Shown: piece by piece, positions 8,201-15,260 of the stretch
Position numbering within the stretch: the first letter of the stretch is position 1
Layout: every line of letters begins with the position of its first letter
Source of the DNA: Acidovorax sp. Root219
GTDB taxonomy: Bacteria > Pseudomonadota > Gammaproteobacteria > Burkholderiales > Burkholderiaceae_C
Direction of reading: 5' to 3'
Length of the DNA stretch: 64,000 nucleotides
NCBI RefSeq assembly: GCF_001428665.1
Contig: NZ_LMIJ01000030.1
Span: 1 to 64,000, forward strand
Position numbers and translations under genes: made by a program
The notes under the pieces: generated by a model
Databases searched by the model: none
The model's input: only the letters and a program-made list of their open reading frames with translations
Told to the model about the DNA's origin: nothing

Positions 8201-9722
8201 GTGGGCCAGCGACCGTGCTGGCGAGGTGGACGCCACCGCCAGCACCCGCCTCACCCTGGGCAGCACGCTGGCCCAGACCACGCTGGCGCCCGACGCGCCG
8301 CTGGCCGGCACCTTGCGCGCCCGCCTGCCCGACGTGGGCGTATGGTCGGCCCTGGCGCCGCCGGGCTGGCGCGTGCGCGGCACGCTCGATGCCAATGCCA
8401 CCCTGTCGGGCACCCGCGCCGCGCCGCGCTGGGCCGGCACGCTGGGGGCCGACGAGCTGGCCGTGCGCTCCATCCTCGACGGGGTGGACCTGCAGGGCGG
8501 GCGCCTGCGCGCGGCGCTCAATGGCAACCAGCTGGACATTACGGAGTTTCGCCTGCGCGGGGGCAGCGGCAGCAAGGCGCGCATCCCCGGCTACAGCGGC
8601 AACCGCACGGCCGCGCCGCAAGACGGCGGCACCCTCACCGGCACGGGCCGTGTGAACTGGGGCGATGCGGCAGCCAACAACAGCAGTGGCATGTCGGGCC
8701 TGGCCATGAGTTTTCAGGCCGAGGCCAAGGCCCTGCAGGTGCTGGGCCGGGCCGACCGGCAGGTCAGCGTGTCGGGCAAGGTGCAGGCACAGCTGCAGCA
8801 GGGCCAGTTCAGCGTGCGCGGGCAGTTGACCACTGACCGCGCCACCATCATACTGCCCGACGAGACCGCGCCCAGCCTGGGCAGCGACGTGGTGGTGCGG
8901 TCCGCCGCCAAGGACCGCGAGGCCCAGGCCAAGGCCCAGGCAGTGGCCAAGGCCACGCAGGCCGCCGCGCAGCCCGCCACCGGCACCACGCCCACCACGG
9001 CCAAGCCGCCAGACATCGCCATCACCCTGAACCTGGGGCGCGACTTTGCGCTGCAGGGCCAGGGCATCACCACGCGCCTGACGGGCGAGCTCGAGGTGCG
9101 CAGCAGCTCGGTGCCCGGCGCGCCCCCACGCGTGATCGGCGAGGTGCGCACTGAACAGGGCCGCTACCGTGCCTGGGGCCAGGTGCTGGACGTGGAGACG
9201 GGGCTCATCCGCTTCAGCGGCCCGTACAACAACCCCTCGCTCGACATTTTGGCGCTGCGCCCCAACATCAGCGTGCGCGCGGGCGTGCAGGTCAGCGGCT
9301 CGGCCCTGGCGCCGCGCGTGCGCCTGTATTCGGACCCCGATCTGCCCGACGCCGAAAAACTATCCTGGGTGGTGCTGGGCCGCGACGCCGCGGCCGGCGG
9401 CGCCGAAGCCGCCGTGCTGCAGCAGGCCGCCCTGGCCCTGCTAGGCCGCAAGGGCGGCGGCGGCACCGCCAACGTCGCCAGCCGCCTGGGCTTGGACGAG
9501 ATCGGCTTCAAGGGCCCGGGTTCGGGCGACGACGCCACCGGCGCGGCGCTGACCTTCGGCAAGCGCCTGTCCACCGACCTGTATGTGACGTACGAGCGCA
9601 GCCTGTCGGGCACGCTGGGCACGCTGTACATCTTTTATGACCTGTCGCGCCGCCTGACCCTGCGCGGGCAGACGGGGGCGCAGAGTGCGGTGGACATCAT
9701 CTATACGCTGAAGTACGACTGA
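5250..9722 (+). CDS. tamB: Translocation and assembly module protein TamB
   Basis: This 1,490-residue protein is anchored by a single helix near residues 32-60, after a Pro/Arg-rich tail. The rest is a very long repetitive beta-strand region rich in Ala and Gly, which in known TamB/AsmA-like proteins forms a groove spanning the periplasm. The last 350 residues are the conserved TamB (DUF490) domain, with 'GRYRAWGQ', 'SRLGLDEIGF' and 'LYVTYERSLSGTLG'. It works with the preceding TamA in moving proteins or lipids to the outer membrane. The ATG at 5250 is chosen; a TTG lies one codon earlier. Repeat copy B follows the stop. Confidence 0.92.
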   Translation: MSARNPPSSATANRSPDFSAGSSAPPPPPRRRRTWLRLLAWLVLGLLALVLAAAGAVWWWAGSNTSLAQALARAAQYLPADQKLESRDVSGSLRTGGSIGWLRWSSPAMVVEVDGARIGWQLAPLLSRKVELGEVHAARLRITPQATAPASNEPLKPLTQLVLPVQVAVPFKVDSLEWAGSPEQQISLAGQPAVQAQNLAGDYRYDGTDHHLKIDNVELAQGRYSARVKLQAQAPMAIDATVDGTVQTTPPGGGHPLQVGAHATVQGTLATAAAQLELAARLQPVAVAAQAAASSASAPAAAPRKNAPATPAKASAPTEPMQADVQATILPWVPQPLKQAAATLKALDLAALWPQAPRTLLHGTVKVDPVAATAAAPGAPAAPSAPASTPTSPAAAPSLAGTGWNIEADLRNDLPGPWDTRHLPLAALQARAGFDGARWDVPAATATIGTGKAAGTIALKGQFTPATGAAEGQAELRNLRPDALHTALAAAPLGGRITAQGQADQAVRFTADIRATGTAPAQALVQAAGKKSAPLLRINVFTAQGQYLAQTGGGTVQLDRLLLDALQAKVEATQLRVAIGEQSAQGQLRATMPGATASANGQIAPTKGAGELQVQLSDAERTQAWLASLPGLGDAMKGATAKGQAQLNARWTGGWQTAQRQIEALAAGKALPASGKDAASNFTLQARVNAPQLDVALPPGKGATGVASPMSAIQLRGVNAEVAGSLAQATLALDGEARTGTQRATVRTRLSGGMGGANEWQAQVTELRLQAQDTQLPGPWAVQLAEPVTVKLRMGAAPAAAAPAASGTTAASPGAALSVQATAGQARITGPVPGTATLRWQPITYAGGGGSPLRLQTQGSLQGLPMAWVDAFGGGSDAAGKPAQPLLARLGLAGNIVFDGQWNVDTSNGPLRASASVRRASGDLRILAVDSAAITTVQSSGQGTGAGSPKATVTEEPGSGSNAGVRQAELSLEAEGDALRAKLVWASDRAGEVDATASTRLTLGSTLAQTTLAPDAPLAGTLRARLPDVGVWSALAPPGWRVRGTLDANATLSGTRAAPRWAGTLGADELAVRSILDGVDLQGGRLRAALNGNQLDITEFRLRGGSGSKARIPGYSGNRTAAPQDGGTLTGTGRVNWGDAAANNSSGMSGLAMSFQAEAKALQVLGRADRQVSVSGKVQAQLQQGQFSVRGQLTTDRATIILPDETAPSLGSDVVVRSAAKDREAQAKAQAVAKATQAAAQPATGTTPTTAKPPDIAITLNLGRDFALQGQGITTRLTGELEVRSSSVPGAPPRVIGEVRTEQGRYRAWGQVLDVETGLIRFSGPYNNPSLDILALRPNISVRAGVQVSGSALAPRVRLYSDPDLPDAEKLSWVVLGRDAAAGGAEAAVLQQAALALLGRKGGGGTANVASRLGLDEIGFKGPGSGDDATGAALTFGKRLSTDLYVTYERSLSGTLGTLYIFYDLSRRLTLRGQTGAQSAVDIIYTLKYD

Positions 9723-9825
9723 TGCGGCATTGCGTTCAACCACCTGGCGTCGTTGGTTCGCCTTGCCGTGCTACAGCACTGTCTGCGGCTTCCCGCCTAG
9801 CCAGGCGGCTAAACACAAAGCCGCA
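9723..9825 (+). repeat. Stop-anchored dispersed hairpin repeat, copy B
   Basis: This copy begins at the base after the tamB stop. Outer arms TGCGGC (9723-9728) and GCCGCA (9820-9825) pair, as do CCTGGC (9743-9748) and GCCAGG (9800-9805). The core keeps CTGGCGTCGTTG, CTTGCCGT and GCCTAGCCAGG. The apical stem is GTGCT/AGCAC instead of the GTAC/GTAC of the other copies, so pairing is kept with different bases. It is the most diverged copy. Confidence 0.75.
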
Positions 9826-9885
9826 TGCGGGGGCAGTGCATAGCGCAAAAACCCAGCCTTGCCGCAGGAGCACCCGCGCAGCCCC

Positions 9886-9891
9886 TACAAT
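9886..9891 (+). promoter_or_regulatory. -10 box of the tRNA-Arg promoter
   Basis: TACAAT lies 13 nt before the 5' end of the tRNA, the distance expected for a -10 hexamer with a very short leader. A TTGCCG upstream at 9859 is too far away (21 nt spacer) to be a good -35, so the upstream half is uncertain. Confidence 0.5.
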
Positions 9892-9904
9892 CGCCCGCTG
9901 CGTC

Positions 9905-9979
9905 CTCCTCGTAGTTCAATGGATAGAACGAGTGCCTCCTAAGCGCTAGATACAGGTTCGATTCCTGTCGAGGGGACCA
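9905..9979 (+). tRNA. tRNA-Arg (anticodon CCT)
   Basis: The 75-nt sequence folds as a full cloverleaf. The acceptor CTCCTCG pairs with CGAGGGG (one G-U), the D stem is GTTC/GAAC, and the anticodon stem is AGTGC/GCGCT around loop CTCCTAA. The T arm is ACAGG-TTCGATT-CCTGT, and CCA is encoded. The CCT anticodon in the loop gives arginine and reads the rare AGG codon. It stands alone rather than in a tRNA cluster. The 3' half of such tRNAs is a common integration site, but I see no integrase or repeated 3' end here. Confidence 0.97.
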
Positions 9980-9987
9980 CCTCAGGC

Positions 9988-10010
9988 CTTGCAAATCAAT
10001 AATTTGCAAG
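9988..10010 (+). terminator. Hairpin after tRNA-Arg
   Basis: CTTGCAAAT (9988-9996) and ATTTGCAAG (10002-10010) form a perfect 9-bp stem around a 5-nt loop, starting 9 nt after the tRNA CCA. There is no T-tract, so it may be a processing or 3'-end structure rather than a classical terminator. Confidence 0.5.
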
Positions 10011-10153
10011 CGCGACACAGGCTCTGGGGAGATGCCGGAGGCACGGCGCCGTCGGCTACGTCTCCCCCTGCCCGCCTCGCTGCGGACTGCCTTCGCAGCA
10101 CGCCCAGCATCTGAACCGCAGGCCGTGGCTCCACAGCCGCCAGCCGAACCGGT

Positions 10154-10180
10154 AAAAAATGCCCGCCCCGAAGGGCGGGC
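10154..10180 (-). terminator. Rho-independent terminator (rhtA direction)
   Basis: GCCCGCCC (10161-10168) pairs with GGGCGGGC (10173-10180) around a CGAA loop. Six A's at 10154-10159 read as a T-tract on the minus strand one base after the stem. The stem is strong and the tract is on the side expected for leftward transcription from rhtA. Confidence 0.8.
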
Positions 10181-10489
10181 AAAAGATAGGCCGGCTGGAG
10201 TACCCCGCAGATACTGGGCGCCTATCCGGCCACGTCTGCCCACGTGGCACCGCACCATGAAAGCGGCACCTCCACTATGGCAAGATGTTTGCGCGCAAGG
10301 TGTAGGAGTACGGGCCCCGGGGAGGGGCAGCAGGCCAACGCCTTGCAGCCCCCGCTGTCCTACAGGCACCTGTCGGAGAACCGACCCGGACGGATGGCGC
10401 GAAGTCCAAGTAGGCCAAAAGCCGCAGGGTGACGGGTATGGCAGGCCGCAGAATCGGAAGGGCTGAAAAGGATGTCACCCGGCCCGCCA

Positions 10490-11377
10490 CTACGCCGGCT
10501 GCAGCTTGCCCTGCTCGGCGCGCCGCGCCGTCATGGCCGTCCCCATCGACGCCGACATGATCAAGCAGATTGCCAGCCACTGGTTGAAGGTCAGCACCTC
10601 GCCCAGCAGCACCAATGCCAGCAAGGCGGCCACGGCGGGTTCCATGCTGATCATGATGCCAAAGGCCTCCTTGGGCAGGCGCTTCAAGGCCATCATCTCC
10701 AGCGAGATGGGGATGGCGCTGGACACGGCCGCCACGCCCACGCCCACCAACAGCACGTAGGGCGACAGCAGCGCAGTGCCGGCATGCACCACGCCCACGG
10801 GCACCACCACCACGGCTGCGGCGAGCAGGCCCAGCGAGACGGAATGCCCGGCATGCAAATGCCCCACGCGCTTGCCGAACACGATGTACAGGGCCCAGAA
10901 GGTGGCGGCCGCCAGCGCATAGGCCACGCCCGTGGGGTCGAGGGTGCTGCCGTTCATGCCCAGGGGCAGCAGCATGCCCAGGCCCACCACGGCCAGGGCC
11001 ACCCAGACGAAGTCGATGGCGCGGCGCGAGGACAGCACGGCCATGAGCAGTGGGCCCGAGAACTCGATGGCCACGGCCAGCCCGAAAGGCAGCGTTCGCA
11101 GCGACATGTAGAACGTGAGGTTGGTGGCGCCCAGCATGGCACCGTAGAGCACGATGGCGCGCAGGTCTTTGCGCGACAGCTGCCAGCGCCAGGGCCGCCA
11201 CAGCAGCAAGAGCAGCAGCGCCGATAAGCCAACGCGCACGGCCGTGGTGCCCTGTGCGCCCACCAAGGGAAACAGGTAGTGCTTGGCCCACGAGGTGCCG
11301 ATGCCCAGGGCCGTGACGGCGCCGAGCACGGCGAGAAAGGGAACAAAACGCTGGTAGCGGATCAACAGGGAGGACAT
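10490..11377 (-). CDS. rhtA: EamA-family exporter, RhtA-like (threonine/homoserine)
   Basis: The 295-residue protein has ten hydrophobic segments arranged as two EamA repeats. It closely resembles RhtA-type drug/metabolite exporters, with 'GTSWAKHYLFPLVGAQG', 'LRTLPFGLAVAIEFSGPL' and 'SMEPAVAALLALVLLGE' as recognisable stretches. RhtA exports threonine and homoserine from the inner membrane; the substrate here is inferred. It is divergent from an Lrp-type regulator 94 bp away, a common arrangement for amino-acid exporters controlled by the substrate. A TATATT -10 box lies only 7 nt before its ATG. Confidence 0.85.
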   Translation of the reverse strand: MSSLLIRYQRFVPFLAVLGAVTALGIGTSWAKHYLFPLVGAQGTTAVRVGLSALLLLLLWRPWRWQLSRKDLRAIVLYGAMLGATNLTFYMSLRTLPFGLAVAIEFSGPLLMAVLSSRRAIDFVWVALAVVGLGMLLPLGMNGSTLDPTGVAYALAAATFWALYIVFGKRVGHLHAGHSVSLGLLAAAVVVVPVGVVHAGTALLSPYVLLVGVGVAAVSSAIPISLEMMALKRLPKEAFGIMISMEPAVAALLALVLLGEVLTFNQWLAICLIMSASMGTAMTARRAEQGKLQPA

Positions 11378-11384
11378 GGTTGAA

Positions 11385-11390
11385 AATATA
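11385..11390 (-). promoter_or_regulatory. -10 box close to rhtA start
   Basis: On the minus strand TATATT is followed by only 7 nt and then the rhtA ATG, with no ribosome-binding sequence between. This places transcription start at or near the start codon and suggests a leaderless message. Confidence 0.45.
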
Positions 11391-11471
11391 GTGCGAGTGC
11401 GGTTTGCTTTTGACTCGAATTAGGGCTTCGCCACGCAACTTTCGCTCACCCACGCCGCAGGAAGGAATGCC

Positions 11472-11966
11472 ATGCCCGCCTCACCCGCCCTCGACGCCTT
11501 CGACCTGGCCATCCTCGACATCCTGCAGCGCGACAACACCACGCCCCAGCGCGCCATCGCGCAGGCCGTGCACTTGTCGGCGCCCGCCGTGCAGCGGCGC
11601 ATCCAGCGGCTGGAGCAAACCGGCGTGATCCGCGCCAACGTGGCCGTGATCGACCCCGAGAAGGTGGGCCTGCCCCTGACCATCATGGTCGAGGTGCATC
11701 TGGAAAACGAGCGCCCCGACCGCACCGCCCCGCTGCGCGCCCGCATCGCCACCGAGGCCGCCGTGCAGCAGTGCTACTGCGTGACCGGCGAAGCCGACTA
11801 CCTGCTGGTGGTGACCGTTGCGTCGATGGCGGACTACGACGCGCTGACGCGGCGCCTGTTTGAGGGCGACGACAATGTGCGGCGGTTTCGCACCTCGGTC
11901 TCGCTGGGGTGTTTGAAGGCGGGGTTGCAGGTGCCGTTGGGCACGGGTGAGGGAGGCGCCGCCTGA
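11472..11966 (+). CDS. Lrp/AsnC family transcriptional regulator
   Basis: This 164-residue protein has an N-terminal winged helix-turn-helix ('LDILQRDNTTPQRAIAQAV' then 'APAVQRRIQRLEQTGVI') and a C-terminal RAM ligand domain with 'CYCVTGEADYLLVV' and 'TSVSLGCLKAG'. Lrp-type proteins bind amino acids and control transport and metabolism genes. It is divergent from the exporter rhtA, so it probably controls rhtA and itself through the 94-bp region between them. A GGAAGG-type ribosome site precedes the ATG. The effector amino acid is not known. Confidence 0.92.
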   Translation: MPASPALDAFDLAILDILQRDNTTPQRAIAQAVHLSAPAVQRRIQRLEQTGVIRANVAVIDPEKVGLPLTIMVEVHLENERPDRTAPLRARIATEAAVQQCYCVTGEADYLLVVTVASMADYDALTRRLFEGDDNVRRFRTSVSLGCLKAGLQVPLGTGEGGAA

Positions 11967-12124
11967 GTGGCGGCCCGGGCTGTCGACATCTAAGCCCTTG
12001 TGCGCTGACCAGCGCAGTTGTCGCGTTGGAGGTGCAGCTAGGCGCGTAGGCGCGCAACAGGGCTTTGGGCAATGGGCTGTAGCTGCTAACCTGCCCTGAA
12101 CCAAAGAAATAGAAGCACCATCTG

Positions 12125-12562
12125 ATGGAAAAGAAAGAGCAACCGCCGCACATCTTGGCGGTGCCCACCTCACCCGAACACTGGTCCGACAGCAGCAAGC
12201 AGTCGTATGCCTACCAGTCGCCCCCTCGCGAGTACACCGACCGCCACTACACCTGCCGGCACTGCAGGAAAGCGGCGGTGTTTACGGGCCAGGAGCAGCG
12301 AGAGGCTTACGAAGTGCGAAAGGCCTACATCTGGCAGGCCCGGGTGCTGTGCGCGGAGTGCTTCGCCACCCGGATGCAGATTGAAGCCGAACTGCTGGGA
12401 TGCGCACACCGCTGGCAGACCGCCCGGGCCGAATGCAATGCCGACACCCCGTTCCTACGGCGCTGGCACGGCCTTCTGCAGCAGCATGTGGACTATGGAG
12501 GGAGCCGGGACGAAGGCAACACCCACATGTTGGTGGCCCTGTTGCGGGGGCGCGAATGCTGA
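12125..12562 (+). CDS. Zinc-ribbon domain protein of unknown function
   Basis: This 145-residue protein has two CxxC pairs (C44-C47 in CRHC, C76-C79 in CAEC) spaced as in the probable zinc-ribbon domain found in many short bacterial proteins. The first 40 residues are polar and probably flexible. The part after residue 85 is helical and Arg-rich. A zinc-binding structural or nucleic-acid-binding role is likely, but nothing here shows which. It is followed by another orphan gene 122 bp downstream on the same strand. Confidence 0.7.
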   Translation: MEKKEQPPHILAVPTSPEHWSDSSKQSYAYQSPPREYTDRHYTCRHCRKAAVFTGQEQREAYEVRKAYIWQARVLCAECFATRMQIEAELLGCAHRWQTARAECNADTPFLRRWHGLLQQHVDYGGSRDEGNTHMLVALLRGREC

Positions 12563-12683
12563 TGCGGACGGGGACGCCTGGCATGGAGAGCACGGCAGAC
12601 CCCGCTTTGCGGCACCCGGTTGCTTATCCGACTTCGGCCTTTGGCCGGGCACCGACTTCGGCCGAACGCACAATCGCGCAACG

Positions 12684-13070
12684 ATGTTCACGCGTTTTGT
12701 AGTTCACAAAAATGATGACGACTCTGGAAGACGCCAGGGCCTGTTCCAGGCTCTGGCAGATCTGGAGTCCGAAGGCCGCCTGCAAGGCCATCATCAGGAC
12801 ATCTACATGGAGTTGCGGGACTGGTTCCGCCACCACCTGAAGCAGCCAAGCAGCTTCGCGCGGGCTGCCCGGCCACACGCCAAGAAGGTGGCCTTGAGTT
12901 GGTTCAAGGACTCTGCGGTGGAGCATATTCGCCAGATGCGGCGCATGTCCGCTTTGCTTGCCGAGCATGATGTGCCGGTGGATGTCCTAAAGACCAAGCG
13001 GCCCGGCTACATCGTCTACGAGGACGAGCACCAGGTAGCAGCGGAGCCCTTCAGCGATACACCCACTTAG
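12684..13070 (+). CDS. Hypothetical protein
   Basis: This 128-residue protein was not recognised. It is basic, mostly helical, and contains 'YMELRDWFRHHL' and 'WFKDSAVEHIRQMRRM', with no membrane segment or signal peptide. Its C-terminus 'RPGYIVYEDEHQVAAEPF' looks like a short strand plus tail. The frame is open far upstream, but the coding character begins at the ATG chosen here. It follows the zinc-ribbon gene on the same strand and may share its transcript. No function can be given. Confidence 0.6.
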   Translation: MFTRFVVHKNDDDSGRRQGLFQALADLESEGRLQGHHQDIYMELRDWFRHHLKQPSSFARAARPHAKKVALSWFKDSAVEHIRQMRRMSALLAEHDVPVDVLKTKRPGYIVYEDEHQVAAEPFSDTPT

Positions 13071-13269
13071 GCACGAGGGACCTGTGCATCGACAGCGAAT
13101 CCGCCAGTGGCCTCCATCGCATCCCGGCCACCCAGGGCCGCAGGCCAATTGCCTTTAGCCAAGCCACTGTCGGTCTTGAGCAAAGCAGCACTTGCGCGCG
13201 TGAGGCCCTTGGCTGGTTCGGCGTTGCACTGAACTCGACGGTAACCGCACTGCACCCTTGTTCTTTGAA

Positions 13270-13875
13270 TCAGCCCCGGAACTGCAGGGTCGGCGCTTCA
13301 CCATAGATGGCCGCGAGCTTCTCGAACAAGGCATAGATCTCCAGCGTCTTGGCGGCTTCGAGGTAGCCGGCATCTTCCATGAAGGGCGCGACATTGCCGT
13401 CGCAGAACACGCCGATGCCGCGGATCTCGCCCAGGCCGTCTTCGCCCTCTGCGCTCATGAAGCCGATGCTCACGTGCCCGTACACGTCCAGGGTGTAGTC
13501 GATGTCGTTTTGCTCGCAGAACGCGGCCATGTGGTCCTGCAGCTGCTGCGTCAGCGCGTTGATGCCCGGCAACCTGCCCTGGCCCTCGCCGTCCTTGTGC
13601 TCCGAGCTGTACTGGCTGAAACCAGCATCGAAGTTGATCTCATCGGTGCGGATACCGTCGAGCGCATCGCGCAGCGCCCCCAGCGTGGCGTGCGGCAGCT
13701 GCTCCTCGCCGTGCTCATCTTCCTCGCTGTCGTAGGGATAGCTCCAGACATCGGTGGTCTGGTCAGGGGACACCAGGCCCTGCTGCACCAGCAGATCGAT
13801 GGCTCGCCGGGTGTTGGCCGGGTTCTCGAACGCCTGCTTGCTGAGGGGCATGAGCAGGTAGAGGGAAATGGACAT
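13270..13875 (-). CDS. Acidic hypothetical protein
   Basis: This 201-residue protein was not recognised. It is strongly acidic (for example 'DSEEDEHGEEQ'), soluble, without signal peptide or membrane helix. The ATG at 13875 begins 'MSISLYLLMPLSKQAF', a plausible first strand; the open frame upstream of it has no coding character. Regular alternation of strands and helices suggests a compact alpha/beta fold. It stands alone, with about 360 bp without a gene upstream. Confidence 0.6.
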   Translation of the reverse strand: MSISLYLLMPLSKQAFENPANTRRAIDLLVQQGLVSPDQTTDVWSYPYDSEEDEHGEEQLPHATLGALRDALDGIRTDEINFDAGFSQYSSEHKDGEGQGRLPGINALTQQLQDHMAAFCEQNDIDYTLDVYGHVSIGFMSAEGEDGLGEIRGIGVFCDGNVAPFMEDAGYLEAAKTLEIYALFEKLAAIYGEAPTLQFRG

Positions 13876-14234
13876 GGGTTTCTTCGCGTATTGACGGGTG
13901 TGTGTGGCGGCCAGCATCTGGAAGGCCGGTACGGTGGCGCATCCCAGGCCCGCAGAATGCAAGAGAGATCAATCATCAATCAAGCAGGCAACGGGGCTTC
14001 GCGCTGGAGCCGGTCCGATGGTAGGCAATCGCGGCCTCTTGGCAGTGGACATTCTGTCCAGTCCATTGCCGCTGCGGCGCGCGCGGCCGCCGGTGCGCGC
14101 CGCGCAGAAGGCAGCCGGCGGGCAGGGCCCGTCCAAGCTGCGCACGTGGCCCGACAGTGGGCCGATGCATACCACTGGCCACCACGTCGGCGCATGGCCG
14201 AAGGAGGCGCGCAGCCAGCCTCCCTGGCGGCCCG
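13876..14234. other. Gene-free region
   Basis: About 360 bp between the acidic hypothetical gene and the DUF4287 gene. No frame here has coding character. It holds one 15-bp palindrome (TGGACA-TTC-TGTCCA, 14046-14060), which could be a protein-binding site or chance, and otherwise nothing I recognise. Confidence 0.5.
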
Positions 14235-14465
14235 CTACTTGCCCCGCGCTAGGTACGCCGCCACCAGCGCATTGGCATGCCCATGGCCCAGGCCGTGGTC
14301 GGTCTTGAGCAGGGCCACATACTCCATGTGCTTTGGCGCGCCCGCCGCGCGTAGCAGGTCCATCCAGTGGCTGATGGGCTGGCCGTACTTGGCCTCGATG
14401 GAGGGGAAGTACGAGGCGGGACCTTTGACAGGGGTGGTGCTGGCGTTGGTGCTGGACTCGGGCAT
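14235..14465 (-). CDS. DUF4287 domain protein
   Basis: This 76-residue protein carries the DUF4287 pattern: 'SYFPSIEAKYGQPISHWMDLL', then 'HMEYVALLKTDHGLGHGHANALV' to the end. The same domain appears in many bacteria as a short single-domain protein or fused to DUF5655, without assigned function. An AAGGAG ribosome site lies before the ATG at 14465. The same frame stays open upstream to 14585 and crosses a run of nine C's, so an alternative longer start is possible but less likely. Confidence 0.75.
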   Translation of the reverse strand: MPESSTNASTTPVKGPASYFPSIEAKYGQPISHWMDLLRAAGAPKHMEYVALLKTDHGLGHGHANALVAAYLARGK

Positions 14466-14768
14466 GGGCTGGCTCCTTGGTGGATGGGCTGGGGGGGGGC
14501 AGACGGGGCACACGGTGCGTGCCATGCGCCCCTGTTTCTGCGGCCTCCTGTTGCTACGACGAACGAAGGGGTTGGGTATCGACAAGCCGTTGCCAAAAAT
14601 TTGGATGGATTGGTTGGATGCTGTCGGCCTCTCGCCGCCATCGTAGCTTTTGTGGGCAGCCGTAGAGCGACGCGCGAGACTGTCCTACGCCTGTCAGCGA
14701 GTTCAAGCAATCCCAGGAATGCCGGTTACCCCCGACGATTGCCCATCTGCATCACCGATGGGAAACAC
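14466..14768. other. Gene-free region with a G9 tract
   Basis: About 300 bp between two divergent genes. It should hold the promoters for the DUF4287 gene (minus) and the DUF4126 gene (plus), though I could not pick clear boxes. Nine consecutive G's at 14491-14499 (C's for the DUF4287 message) are the longest homopolymer I noticed in the window. Confidence 0.5.
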
Positions 14769-15244
14769 ATGAAAACGCCTAGTCTGCTCTGGTCCGCGCT
14801 CATTGGGGCGGTTGCCAGCGCCCGCTCCATGACACCGATGGCCACGCTGTCGGCAGCGAGGCTGCTGGGCCACTCCACGCCTGGCAGGCTCGCACTGCTG
14901 GACCGCCCTTTGTTCAAGTACGGTGCGCTCGCAATGGGGCTGGGGAGTTGGCAGGCGACAAGATGAAGACGGCCCCTGACAGGACGGTGGCCCTGGGCCT
15001 TTTGGCGCGGGTCATGAGCGCCGGCATTGCCGGTGCGGCACTGGCCCCGCGTGGCCGCGAGCAAGCCGGTGCGCTGGTAGCGGTGGCCACCGCAGTGCCT
15101 CTGGCCTACATCACCCTGGATGCCAGAAAGAGCGCCATGAAACAAATCGGCCAGACGAAGAGCGGCCTGATCGAGGACGCGTTGATCATCGCTGGCGGTA
15201 TCGCCATCGTGGCCCTGGCAGTCAGGCCCGGAAGCCGCCAGTGA
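14769..15244 (+). pseudogene. DUF4126 family membrane protein, frameshifted
   Basis: Two overlapping frames together encode one DUF4126 protein. The first (from ATG 14769) gives 'LIGAVASARSMTPMA' and 'PLFKYGALAMGLG', then reaches a stop at 14966. The second continues 'ELAGDKMKTAPDRT', 'ARVMSAGIAGAAL' and 'LIEDALIIAGGIAIVALAV' to 15244. The join falls in the G run at 14942-14945, where one extra G would restore a continuous reading of about 158 residues, the normal family size. Either the gene is disrupted or the base call is wrong. DUF4126 proteins are small membrane proteins of unknown role. Confidence 0.75.
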
Positions 15245-15260
15245 AGGCGCGCACAGGGCG

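Larger units (their letters stand above)
9980..10489. other. Gene-free region between tRNA-Arg and rhtA
   Basis: This 510-bp stretch has no convincing gene on either strand. It holds a 9-bp inverted repeat just after the tRNA (9988-10010) and a strong minus-strand terminator at 10154-10180. The short open frames here are low-complexity and cross the terminator. If the terminator serves rhtA, that gene has a roughly 310-nt 3' untranslated region. Confidence 0.6.

Noticed and set aside
9905-9979. tRNA-Arg as a possible phage attachment site
   Set aside because: No integrase gene, direct repeat of the tRNA 3' end, or change in gene style was seen in the following DNA.
10056-10250. Short minus-strand frame after rhtA
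   Set aside because: It reads through the terminator hairpin and has no homology-like features; it is most likely the 3' untranslated region.
14046-14060. 15-bp palindrome TGGACA-TTC-TGTCCA
   Set aside because: It is not at a recognisable promoter, there is no second copy in the window, and one 6-bp arm pair is expected by chance at this length.
14942-14945. Programmed frameshift in the DUF4126 gene
   Set aside because: There is no standard slippery heptamer and no obvious downstream structure. A simple one-base loss or a base-calling error explains it better.
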